Of a DNA stretch of 64,000 nucleotides, positions 25,620 through 32,519 are shown in pieces. Both the position numbers and the translations under genes were made by a program. Origin of the DNA: DATGMP01 sp035293565 (GTDB lineage Bacteria > Pseudomonadota > Alphaproteobacteria > BOG-932 > Roseiterribacteraceae); NCBI GenBank assembly GCA_035293565.1, contig DATGMP010000101.1:57468-121467 (forward strand). Reading direction: 5' to 3'. The first letter of the stretch is position 1. Every line of letters begins with the position of its first letter. Below the pieces are notes generated by a model. The model had not been told where the DNA came from. It did no database searches and worked only from the letters and a program-made list of their open reading frames with translations.

Positions 25620-26864
25620 ATGACCCGCGTCGAGAGCTTTCCGCCGATCGTCTCCGACAACAGCAAGGTCCTCATCCTGGGGTCGATGCCGGGAGAAGCG
25701 TCATTGAAAGCCGGCCAATATTATGCACATCCGCGGAACGCATTCTGGCCCATCATGGGCGCGTTGTTCGGAGCCGCCCCATCCTTGCCCTACGAGATAA
25801 GAGTGGCTCGCCTTCAGGCGGCCGGCGTCGCTCTATGGGATTCGCTCAAAGCTTGCGTGAGACCCGGCAGTCTCGACACGTCGATCACCGAAGAAGTGGG
25901 CAATGACTTTCCGGCCTTGTTCGCAAGCTACCCGCGAATCGCGCACGTCTACTTCAACGGCAGCAAAGCGGAGGCGGCCTTCCGTCGTCACGCTTTGCCT
26001 TTGCTGCCGAACGGCTCACATGTCCTTACCCGCCTGCCCTCGACCAGCCCGGCCCATGCGGCGATGCCGCTCGATGCCAAGGTGCGGGCTTGGTCCGTCA
26101 TGCTGAAGGCTCTTGCGCCCTGCCTGGCGCTGGCTTGCGTTTGCGCGATTGCGCAGCCGGCATGCGGGCAGACCGACGAGATCCAGGTCTATACGGGCGA
26201 GATCAACGAGCCCGGGCAGTTCAGCGTCACGCTGCACAACAACTACACGCCCGATGGTCGCAAGGAGCCGGATTTCCCCGGGGGCGTCGTGCCCGACCAT
26301 GCTTGGAACGGCGTGCCCGAATATGCCTATGGCGTGAATGAATGGTGGGAGCTCGGCGCTTACCTGCCCGTCTATACGCTCGCCCGCGACGGGCGGCCGG
26401 AGCTGGACAGCGTGAAGTTGCGCACGCTCTTCGCCATGCCGCATGCCAATGAGCGGAGCTTCTTCTACGCCGTCAATTTCGAGCTCAGCTACAATGCGCG
26501 GCATTGGGAGCCGACCCGCTTCTCGGCCGAAATGCGGCCCATCGTCGGCGTGCGCTTCGGGCCGGTCGATCTAATCGCCAACCCGATCGTCGATTTCTCC
26601 TTCGAAGGGCTGGGCTCGCTCGACATCGCGCCGGCGGAGCGCATCGCCTATAATTTCTCCGAGCTGTGGGCGGTCGCCGTCGAGCACTATGCGGACTATG
26701 GCCAAGCGCGTCACCTCGAAGGCGCGAATGGTCAGCTCCATGAGCTATTCGGCGTCGTCGACTACAATGGCGATCGGGTGCAAGTCGAGTTCGGGCTTGG
26801 GCACGGATTTACGGCGGCGTCCGACGATCTGGTGATCAAGCTGATGCTGACGCGCGTTTTCTGA
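25620..26864 (+). CDS. DNA-deoxyinosine/uracil glycosylase-like ORF fused in frame to a secreted protein
   Basis: 415 residues in one open frame. Residues 1 to about 158 are a hypoxanthine/uracil-DNA glycosylase family protein (VLILGSMPGEASLKAGQYYA, HPRNAFWPIMG, ALWDSLKACVRPGSLD, LPSTSPAHAAM). At ATG 26100 a separate protein appears to begin, with its own signal peptide (MLKALAPCLALACVCAIAQ) and a mature beta-rich outer-membrane-like domain rich in Tyr, Phe and Gly that ends in MLTRVF, as barrel proteins do. A TGA in the +1 frame (26104-26106) overlaps this ATG as ATGCTGA. A one-base indel would therefore give two ordinary overlapping genes. Either a real fusion, a frameshift mutation or a sequence error. 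Confidence 0.65.
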   Translation: MTRVESFPPIVSDNSKVLILGSMPGEASLKAGQYYAHPRNAFWPIMGALFGAAPSLPYEIRVARLQAAGVALWDSLKACVRPGSLDTSITEEVGNDFPALFASYPRIAHVYFNGSKAEAAFRRHALPLLPNGSHVLTRLPSTSPAHAAMPLDAKVRAWSVMLKALAPCLALACVCAIAQPACGQTDEIQVYTGEINEPGQFSVTLHNNYTPDGRKEPDFPGGVVPDHAWNGVPEYAYGVNEWWELGAYLPVYTLARDGRPELDSVKLRTLFAMPHANERSFFYAVNFELSYNARHWEPTRFSAEMRPIVGVRFGPVDLIANPIVDFSFEGLGSLDIAPAERIAYNFSELWAVAVEHYADYGQARHLEGANGQLHELFGVVDYNGDRVQVEFGLGHGFTAASDDLVIKLMLTRVF

Positions 26865-26892
26865 GCGTCTCGAAACGGTGAGGGAGGCGGAA

Positions 26893-27294
26893 ATGCCGCT
26901 GGATACTGGCGAGGAGGGCGGCCGGAGCCCGTCGCGGAACGTGCTGGGAGAGCCACTGGCGCCCTGCTCCATGCGGCCTATGACCGGCTTCTTTCGTGAT
27001 GGCTGCTGCAATACCGGACCGCAGGACGTTGGCAGCCACACGGTCTGCGTCGTTGCGACCGCCGAATTTCTCGCCTTTTCGAAATCGCGCGGCAACGACC
27101 TGTCGACCCCGCTCCCCGCCTATGGCTTTGCCGGGCTCGAGCCGGGGGACCGCTGGTGCCTCTGCGCGCCTCGCTGGCAGGAAGCTCTGGAAGCCGGGAA
27201 GGCGCCGCGGGTCGTGCTGCGGGCAACGCACGAAGGAGCGCTCGAATATTGCTCGCTGGAGGATTTGAAGCGCCATGCGATCGACCTTGCCTGA
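26893..27294 (+). CDS. DUF2237 family protein
   Basis: 133 residues from ATG at 26893, preceded by AGGGAGG at 6 bases. A GTG start 15 bases upstream is possible. NVLGEPLAPCSMRPMTGFFR, DGCCNTGPQDVGSHTVCVV and FLAFSKSRGNDLSTPLP are the DUF2237 signature, with conserved cysteines C-x-M and D-G-C-C. Soluble and short; function unknown. Overlaps the next gene by 20 bases. Confidence 0.85.
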   Translation: MPLDTGEEGGRSPSRNVLGEPLAPCSMRPMTGFFRDGCCNTGPQDVGSHTVCVVATAEFLAFSKSRGNDLSTPLPAYGFAGLEPGDRWCLCAPRWQEALEAGKAPRVVLRATHEGALEYCSLEDLKRHAIDLA

Positions 27295-27757
27295 CCCGCG
27301 CCGCCTGTTGGCTTACGCGATTCTTTCGACGATATGGGGCACGACCGCGCTCGCCGCCGACAATCCGTTTCTCGGCCGCTGGAGCGTCGTCAGCGCGGAC
27401 CCGGCGCCCTGGGTCGATCCGCACGACGCGTCGACCACGCCGGATTTCGACAAGACCATTTCCCATATGACGATCACCTTCACCAAGACCGGGATCGAGG
27501 CGCCGCCGCCCTTCGGCTGCCGAAAGGTCGTCTACAAGGTCAACATGACCGAGCCCGACGGCCTGTTCGAGGGCGGGCTGAAGAATCCCGGCGCCGACGC
27601 CGCGAAGCTCGGCTTCAAGGACAGGACGATCGCCTCGCTGAACGAGGGCTGCGCCAGCTCGGCCGCCGACTTCGACATGGATTTCGCGATGATCGATCCC
27701 GATACGCTCGTCTTCGCGCTCAACAACGTCCTCTACCGGTTGAAACGCATGCCGTGA
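27275..27757 (+). CDS. Secreted protein of unknown function
   Basis: 160 residues. N-terminal signal peptide (RRLLAYAILSTIWGTTALAA). The mature part begins NPFLGRWSVVSADPAPW, with a lipocalin-like G-x-W start, then FTKTGIEAPPPFGCRKVVYK and a late DPDTLVFALNNVLYRLKR. Two cysteines may pair. The pattern is that of small periplasmic lipocalin-like proteins, but no family could be named with confidence. Confidence 0.65.
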   Translation: MRSTLPDPRRLLAYAILSTIWGTTALAADNPFLGRWSVVSADPAPWVDPHDASTTPDFDKTISHMTITFTKTGIEAPPPFGCRKVVYKVNMTEPDGLFEGGLKNPGADAAKLGFKDRTIASLNEGCASSAADFDMDFAMIDPDTLVFALNNVLYRLKRMP

Positions 27758-27822
27758 CGCCCGAGGCGCGCGGGGCTAATCTCGCATCCACGGCCGTTCG
27801 ATGGGGAAGGGTCGAAAAAAGG

Positions 27823-28290
27823 ATGCGGTCCATGATCGATTGGAGCTTGTCTCGCCGCGGTCTCATGGGTGCGGCGCTGCCTATCGCTTTCGGCTTCGGC
27901 AATTCGGCCCAGGCGGCGCCCTCCGGCGCAGTCGCGACGATCCTCGCCTTTTGTCGCGCGGGTCAGGCGCGCGACCTCGAAACGCAGATGAGCTATATCC
28001 CGGAGAACGGCATCTATCACAACATGCCCGACGCGCCGATCGTCGGAAAGCCTGCGATCCGCGAGTTGCTGTCGGGCTATCTGACGAACTCCGACGCGAC
28101 CGAGATCATCGTCAAGAACATCGCCGAGGCGAAGCCGGGACTCGTGCTGACCGAGCGGGTCGACCGATTCCGCAGGAACGGCAAATGGATCGATTGCCCG
28201 GTCATGGGCGCGGCCGAAGTCGAGAACGGCAAGATCAAGCATTGGCGCGATTATTACGACGTTCTGTTTCTGCGCGCGCAGATGAGCTGA
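27823..28290 (+). CDS. Limonene-1,2-epoxide hydrolase-like protein with Tat signal
   Basis: 155 residues. The N-terminus SRRGLMGAALPIAFGFG resembles a twin-arginine signal ending in AQA. The domain has the LEH pattern Y-x-N-x-P (YHNMPDAPIVGKPAIREL), R-x-D (TERVDRF) and a late aspartate (HWRDYYDV), the residues that form the LEH catalytic site. Cleavage of an epoxide is therefore plausible, but many NTF2-fold relatives are only structurally similar. GGAAGGG lies about 14 bases before the ATG. First of a tight three-gene run with atuA-like and deoxyribosyltransferase genes. Confidence 0.75.
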   Translation: MRSMIDWSLSRRGLMGAALPIAFGFGNSAQAAPSGAVATILAFCRAGQARDLETQMSYIPENGIYHNMPDAPIVGKPAIRELLSGYLTNSDATEIIVKNIAEAKPGLVLTERVDRFRRNGKWIDCPVMGAAEVENGKIKHWRDYYDVLFLRAQMS

Positions 28291-28305
28291 CCGCAGGGTG
28301 CGATC

Positions 28306-30123
28306 ATGAATGAGCGGATCGTCCGCATCGGCGGCGCGGCCGGCGCTTCGATCGACAGCGCGATCGCCGTGCCGCAGCTGCTGGCCGTGCCGGGAATCGA
28401 CTATCTGATCTTCGACTATCTGGGCGAAGGTGCGATGAACATCTTCGCCAAGATGCAGGCACTCGACCCGAATTCGGGCTTCATGACCGATTTCGTCGAC
28501 GTCCATATCGGGCCGCATCTGGCGGAGATGAAGGCGAAGGGCGTGAAGGTCGTGGCGAATGCCGGAGCGCTCAATCCGCGCGGTCTCGCGGCGATGATCC
28601 GCAAGCGTGCGGACGAGCTCGGCGTGGCCGTCAAGGTGGGCGTCGTCGAGGGCGACGATCTCCGCCAGCGCGTCGACGAACTCCGCCGCGAAGGCTACTG
28701 CGACATGTTCACCGGCGCGCCCTTCCCCGACAATGTCGGCAGCATCAATGCCTATCTGGGGGGCTTCCCGGTCGCCGCCGCGCTCGCCGCCGGCGCGGAT
28801 ATCGTCGTCACGGGGCGCGTCGTCGACAGCGCGCTCATCCTAGGGCCGCTGATCCACGAGTTCGGCTGGGAGCCGCAGGATTATCAGCTGCTCGCCGCCG
28901 GTAGCGCGGCCGGTCATCTGCTGGAATGCGGCGCGCAGGCAACCGGCGGCACCTTCACCGATTGGCGTGACGTCCCCGATTGGGCCCATGCCGGCTATCC
29001 CGTCGGCGAATGCCGCGCCGACGGAAGCTTCGTGATCACCAAGCCCATGAACACGGGCGGTCTCGTGTCGATCGGCACGGTGGCGGAGCAGCTTCTCTAC
29101 GAGGTGAGCGATCCGCAGGCCTATATCGTGCCGGACGTCGTCTGCGACTTCAGTGAGATTCGGCTGGAGCAGATCGGGCCGGACCGCGTCGCTGTCTCCG
29201 GCGTGAGGGGCTATCCGCCGACATCGACCTACAAGGTCTGCGTAACCTATGACGACGGGTGGCGCGCGGTGTCGCTGATGCCGATCGTCGGCATCGACGC
29301 GGCGGCCAAAGCGGAGCGGCAGGCCGCCGCGATTCTGGAGCGCACGCGCGAGATGCTGCGCGATCGGAACCTCGGCGACCTCCGCCGCTCGCATGTCGAG
29401 ATTCTCGACGGCGAAGGCAGCTACGGCGCGCGCAAGCGCGGGCTCGCCGGCGCCGCCCGCGAGGCGATCTGCAAGGTCGCGGTGGAGCATGACAAGAAGG
29501 CCGCGATCGATCTGTTCTGGCGCGAACAATTCTCGGCCATGATGAACATGTCGGTCGGCAGCACGATCGGAAGCCTCGTCGGATTCGGCAAAGGCCCGTC
29601 GCCCGTGACGGTGCTGTTCCTGTTTCTACTGGAGAAGAACAAGGTGACGCCCGAGGTTCGGGTCGACGATCGCGTCATCGCGTTCGCCGTCGCGCCGACG
29701 GATATTTTCCGACCGGAGATGATCCGTCGACCGGCGCCGCCGCCCGCGCCCAATGATGTCGATCCGTCTATAACGGTTCCCCTGATCGCGCTCGCCTGGG
29801 GCCGGAGCGGCGACAAGGGCGGCCTCTTCAATGTCGGCGTGATCGCGCGCCGCGCGGCATATCTGCCCTATATCCGCGCCGCGCTGACGCCGGAGGCCGT
29901 CGCGGATTGGTACCGCCATTTCCTCAAGCCCGAAAGGGCGCGCGTGGATCGTTATGACGTTCCCGGATTCAGCGCGCTGAATTTCGTGGTCCATGACTCG
30001 CTCGACGGCGACATCAACAATTCACCGCGTCTCGATGCGGCGGCCAAAGGCATGGCGCAACATCTGTTGGAGTTTCCGGTACCGGTCTCGCGAGCCGTCG
30101 CAAATTCGATCGGAGCGCGCTGA
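28306..30123 (+). CDS. AtuA-like acyclic terpene utilisation family protein (DUF1446)
   Basis: 605 residues. IRIGGAAGASIDSAIAVPQL-like start, FDYLGEGAMNIFAKMQ, VANAGALNPRGLAAMIR, TGRVVDSALILGPLIHEFGW and FTDWRDVPDW are the conserved blocks of the DUF1446/AtuA family. The C-terminal AtuA-ferredoxin-like domain starts near VPLIALAWGRSGDKGG and NVGVIARR. In Pseudomonas atu genes serve citronellol/geraniol catabolism; the enzymatic reaction of AtuA itself is not settled. Its neighbour here is an epoxide-hydrolase-like gene, consistent with terpenoid or branched-lipid metabolism but not proof. Confidence 0.87.
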   Translation: MNERIVRIGGAAGASIDSAIAVPQLLAVPGIDYLIFDYLGEGAMNIFAKMQALDPNSGFMTDFVDVHIGPHLAEMKAKGVKVVANAGALNPRGLAAMIRKRADELGVAVKVGVVEGDDLRQRVDELRREGYCDMFTGAPFPDNVGSINAYLGGFPVAAALAAGADIVVTGRVVDSALILGPLIHEFGWEPQDYQLLAAGSAAGHLLECGAQATGGTFTDWRDVPDWAHAGYPVGECRADGSFVITKPMNTGGLVSIGTVAEQLLYEVSDPQAYIVPDVVCDFSEIRLEQIGPDRVAVSGVRGYPPTSTYKVCVTYDDGWRAVSLMPIVGIDAAAKAERQAAAILERTREMLRDRNLGDLRRSHVEILDGEGSYGARKRGLAGAAREAICKVAVEHDKKAAIDLFWREQFSAMMNMSVGSTIGSLVGFGKGPSPVTVLFLFLLEKNKVTPEVRVDDRVIAFAVAPTDIFRPEMIRRPAPPPAPNDVDPSITVPLIALAWGRSGDKGGLFNVGVIARRAAYLPYIRAALTPEAVADWYRHFLKPERARVDRYDVPGFSALNFVVHDSLDGDINNSPRLDAAAKGMAQHLLEFPVPVSRAVANSIGAR

Positions 30124-30125
30124 GC

Positions 30126-30608
30126 GTGCGCATCTACCTCGCCGGGCCCTACGGCTTTTCCGAGGCCGGTAAGCATTTCTATCACGGCGTGCTGATTCCG
30201 CTCGTCGTCAGCCTCGGTCATGAGGCTGTGGATCCGTGGGCGCTGACCGATCAGACCCGCATCGCGGCTGTCGCCGTGCTCCCGACGGGAGCGGAAAGAC
30301 GAACGGCGTGGCGGCGCCTGAATATGGAAATCGCCGCCGAGAATCGCGCGGCGATCGATCGCTCGGACGCGATGCTTGCGGTGCTCGACGGATCCGATGT
30401 CGACAGCGGCACGGCAGCCGAGATCGGCTATGGCTTCGCACGCGCCAAGCCGATCTTGGGCTATCGCGGCGACTTCCGCATATCGGCCGACAATGAGGGC
30501 GGGACGGTCAATCTTCAGGTCGAGTATTTCATCCGCGAGAGCGGCGGCGATATCGTTTCGACGCTCACCGAGATCGGACCGGCGCTGGAGCGCCTGGCTG
30601 CACGTTAG
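30126..30608 (+). CDS. Nucleoside 2-deoxyribosyltransferase family protein
   Basis: 160 residues from a GTG start 2 bases after the AtuA stop. RIYLAGPYGFSEAGKHFYHG is the N-terminal substrate loop. AIDRSDAMLAVLDGSDVDSG followed by TAAEIGYGFARAKPILGYRG is the hallmark DxxDSGTAxExGYA-like sequence. Family members cleave the N-glycosidic bond of deoxynucleosides or of deoxynucleotides (Rcl). Translational coupling to AtuA suggests linked expression; the biochemical link is unclear. Confidence 0.85.
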   Translation: MRIYLAGPYGFSEAGKHFYHGVLIPLVVSLGHEAVDPWALTDQTRIAAVAVLPTGAERRTAWRRLNMEIAAENRAAIDRSDAMLAVLDGSDVDSGTAAEIGYGFARAKPILGYRGDFRISADNEGGTVNLQVEYFIRESGGDIVSTLTEIGPALERLAAR

Positions 30609-30626
30609 CGTTTCCCCGGAAGAAAT

Positions 30627-31721
30627 CTAACCGATCTCCACCCAACGCCCTTCCGCTGAAGATAGACGCGCCGCATCCATGACGGCTTGCGCGGCCACGC
30701 CGTCGGCGAATGTCGCCGGGATCTCGGGGCCTGATGGCGCCTGCCCGGCGATCCGGTCGGCCAAAGCCTCGAACAGCCGCGTGTACGGCACCAGGTCGTT
30801 GCCGGGCGAGTGCCAGCGATCCGTCGTCGATTGAATCAGCTCGGTGATCGGGAACGGCACCGGCGGCGGGCTTTCGAGCTCCTTCGGCACCGGCACCTGG
30901 AGCTGTCCCTTATGGTTCGCGATCCATACATCATCACCTTGCAGCCAAGCGCTGCCGTCGGTGCCGGAGATGCGCGTGATCGCGTTGGGCGGACCGGCGA
31001 TGCCCATCGAGGCCATCATCGCGCCTTGAACGCCGCTCGCCATGCGGAAGTGAATGGTGAAAGTATCGTCGGACGTCATGGCCGGCCTCGGCGCCAGTTT
31101 CTGCACGCTGGCGCTGACGCCGGTGAACTCGCCGAGCATCGCACGGAACTGGTCGATGACGTGGACGCCCCACGCGCCGAGAAATCCGCCGCCGCGCCGC
31201 TCATCGTCCCACCAGTCGGGAAGGCGCTCGCCGGGATCGACCAGCGCCGGCACATGCAGCAGGTGAAGCGCGTGCAGCGGCTTGCCGATCGCGCCATCCT
31301 TCACGACGCGCCGAAGAAGCGCTTGTCCCGCGCCGAAACGAAACTCGGTTCCCAACATATGCACGATTCCCGCCCGCTCGGCCGCGGCGAGCATCTCGCG
31401 GGCCTGGGCGACATCGAGCGCGAACGGCTTTTCGCACAATATGTGCTTCCCGGCCGCCGCCGCCTCGCAGACGACATCGCGATGCGTGTGGGGCGGCGTT
31501 GCGACCGTAACGACCGAGACGCCGTCGAGCGCCATGGCGTCCGCCAGCGAGGTGCACGCATTCGGCACGTCGAGTCGTCTCGCCCTATCGGCAGTCTTGG
31601 CGTGGTCCCGCCCGACCAGAGCGCGCACATCGAAGCCAGCCGCGCGCAAGGCGCGCAGATGGGTGAATATCCCAAAGCCTGTGCCGACAACGATCGCGCC
31701 GATTCCGTTTGCCCTGACCAT
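30627..31721 (-). CDS. Gfo/Idh/MocA family NAD(P)-dependent oxidoreductase
   Basis: 364 residues from ATG at 31721 with GGAGGAG upstream. Rossmann start GAIVVGTGFGIFTHLRALRA, then VVTVATPPHTHRDVVCEAAA and KHILCEKPFALDVAQAREML with the conserved E-K-P lysine. A C-terminal sugar-substrate-like domain includes GGGFLGAWGVHVIDQFRAML, the G-x-x-x-D-x-x-x-H-type motif. Cytosolic dehydrogenase; substrate not predictable. Confidence 0.9.
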   Translation of the reverse strand: MVRANGIGAIVVGTGFGIFTHLRALRAAGFDVRALVGRDHAKTADRARRLDVPNACTSLADAMALDGVSVVTVATPPHTHRDVVCEAAAAGKHILCEKPFALDVAQAREMLAAAERAGIVHMLGTEFRFGAGQALLRRVVKDGAIGKPLHALHLLHVPALVDPGERLPDWWDDERRGGGFLGAWGVHVIDQFRAMLGEFTGVSASVQKLAPRPAMTSDDTFTIHFRMASGVQGAMMASMGIAGPPNAITRISGTDGSAWLQGDDVWIANHKGQLQVPVPKELESPPPVPFPITELIQSTTDRWHSPGNDLVPYTRLFEALADRIAGQAPSGPEIPATFADGVAAQAVMDAARLSSAEGRWVEIG

Positions 31722-31844
31722 GCGCTCCTCCTCCCGATCGCGTTGGAAAAGGCCTAGCACATCGGCGTCGCGCGGGGACCGAAGAAAATCAAGGCGCGAT
31801 TGCTCGCGCCTTGATCTCTGTCGATTTGCCTTCGCTTCGAGACT

Positions 31845-32054
31845 TCAGGTCAGCCTCGGCCCTCGCGCCGGCGCGATCCCGAGATCGCCGGCGAGCTTCT
31901 CCGCGGCGCGTTGCGCGGCGCGGGGACTGCCGAACGTCTCCCCTTCGAGCTTCAGCATCGCGGGATGCGATGCATAGAAGCGAAAGCCCCTACGGTCCGC
32001 CGCCACGATGCCGGCGGTGAATTGGGCGGTCTCGATAATGAATGCGTCAGCCAT
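31845..32054 (-). CDS. Uncharacterised 69-residue protein downstream of cysteine-tract leader
   Basis: 69 residues from ATG at 32054, preceded by GAGAGGAG. It opens MADAFIIETAQFTAGIVAAD and continues GFRFYASHPAMLKLEGETFG, a small beta-rich fold (two antiparallel strands, R-F-Y-A-S turn), then a helix PRAAQRAAEKLAGDLG. No cysteine, no signal peptide. Function unknown. It is the first gene after the cysteine-tract leader at 32222-32151 and close to the sulfate-binding gene, so a role in sulfur metabolism is inferred from position only. Confidence 0.65.
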   Translation of the reverse strand: MADAFIIETAQFTAGIVAADRRGFRFYASHPAMLKLEGETFGSPRAAQRAAEKLAGDLGIAPARGPRLT

Positions 32055-32073
32055 ATGCCTGTGCTCCTCTCGA

Positions 32074-32150
32074 GGAATGCCCGCGCGGCATTCCTTGTTC
32101 AAAGATCCGGCGGCGCGGAAAGCCGCGCCGGTTTCAGCAAGAAACCGCCG
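32074..32150 (-). promoter_or_regulatory. Hairpin array between cysteine-tract leader and 69-residue gene
   Basis: In transcript order: CGGTTTC-TTGCT-GAAACCG (32147-32129); CGGCGCGG-CTTT-CCGCGCCG (32130-32111), sharing two bases with the first; GGAATGCC-GCGCG-GGCATTCC (32094-32074). A competing outer stem pairs CGGCGG (32150-32145) directly after the leader stop with CCGCCG (32113-32108). The last hairpin abuts CCTCGAGAGGAG, in which CCTC can cover the Shine-Dalgarno. The arrangement suits leader-coupled attenuation or ribosome-site masking. Pairings were found by eye. Confidence 0.6.
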
Positions 32151-32222
32151 CTAGCAGCAGCAACAGGATGAGGAGCGATGGAAGGAAGACAGGTCGGATC
32201 GAGAAGTAAGAGTCGTGCTCAT
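32151..32222 (-). CDS. Cysteine-tract leader peptide (23 residues, ends in four Cys)
   Basis: ATG at 32222 with GGAG 6 bases upstream opens a 23-codon frame rich in Ser/Thr (MSTTLTSRSDLSS...) that ends RSSS then four consecutive cysteine codons TGT TGC TGC TGC and TAG at 32153-32151. A stem-loop begins immediately after the stop. A TTGACA-17-TATGGC promoter lies about 110 bases upstream. Leader peptides with C-terminal Cys tracts are known to sense cysteine supply by ribosome stalling in actinobacteria. The position here, downstream of a sulfate-binding gene, fits the same logic. Too short for normal gene finders. Confidence 0.7.
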   Translation of the reverse strand: MSTTLTSRSDLSSFHRSSSCCCC

Positions 32223-32339
32223 GATCTACTCCAGGCTCGTAACGGGCCCACGGACGATCCCCGTGGCGCTTTAGCGTTTGTCGACGCGGCGCAAGCTGCC
32301 CTTCAAATTCCCGCGGCTCCCGGCGAGGGAGCACCCCGA

Positions 32340-32368
32340 GCCATAGCCCGATTCGCGCGCTTTGTCAA
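32340..32368 (-). promoter_or_regulatory. Promoter of the cysteine-tract leader unit
   Basis: TTGACA (32368-32363), 17-base spacer, TATGGC (32345-32340) on the minus strand. Transcription from about 32333 would give a 110-base 5' leader before the peptide start, containing a CCACGG / CCGTGG stem. Confidence 0.6.
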
Positions 32369-32381
32369 GATCACGGATGAT

Positions 32382-32398
32382 TGTCCATTTTAATGACA
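32382..32398. promoter_or_regulatory. Dyad TGTC-N9-GACA next to leader promoter
   Basis: Plus-strand TGTCCATTTTAATGACA has inverted TGTC / GACA ends around an AT-rich centre, 14 bases upstream of the -35 box. It resembles a LysR-type T-N11-A operator such as those bound by CysB-like regulators. The match is short and the regulator is unknown. Confidence 0.35.
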
Positions 32399-32441
32399 GG
32401 CGCGCGATCCCGGCCGGCGCATCCTTCATGATGGGCGCCGC

Positions 32442-32469
32442 GGCGCGGCGGCCGTCTCGCCGCCGCGCC
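32442..32469. terminator. Strong GC hairpin downstream of sulfate-binding gene
   Basis: Perfect 11-bp stem GGCGCGGCGGC / GCCGCCGCGCC with loop CGTCTC, 50 bases past the sbp-like stop on the minus strand. It lacks a U-tract on that strand, so it may slow or partly terminate transcription between the sulfate-binding gene and the leader unit. Confidence 0.5.
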
Positions 32470-32519
32470 TCATTAATGCCGATCGTGGGGGGCCGGTTCC
32501 GGAATATCCGCAGCCGAGC

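Noticed and set aside
27334..27822. N-terminal extension of the epoxide-hydrolase-like frame
   Set aside because: It is the shifted frame of the preceding secreted protein gene; the Tat-like signal marks the true start.
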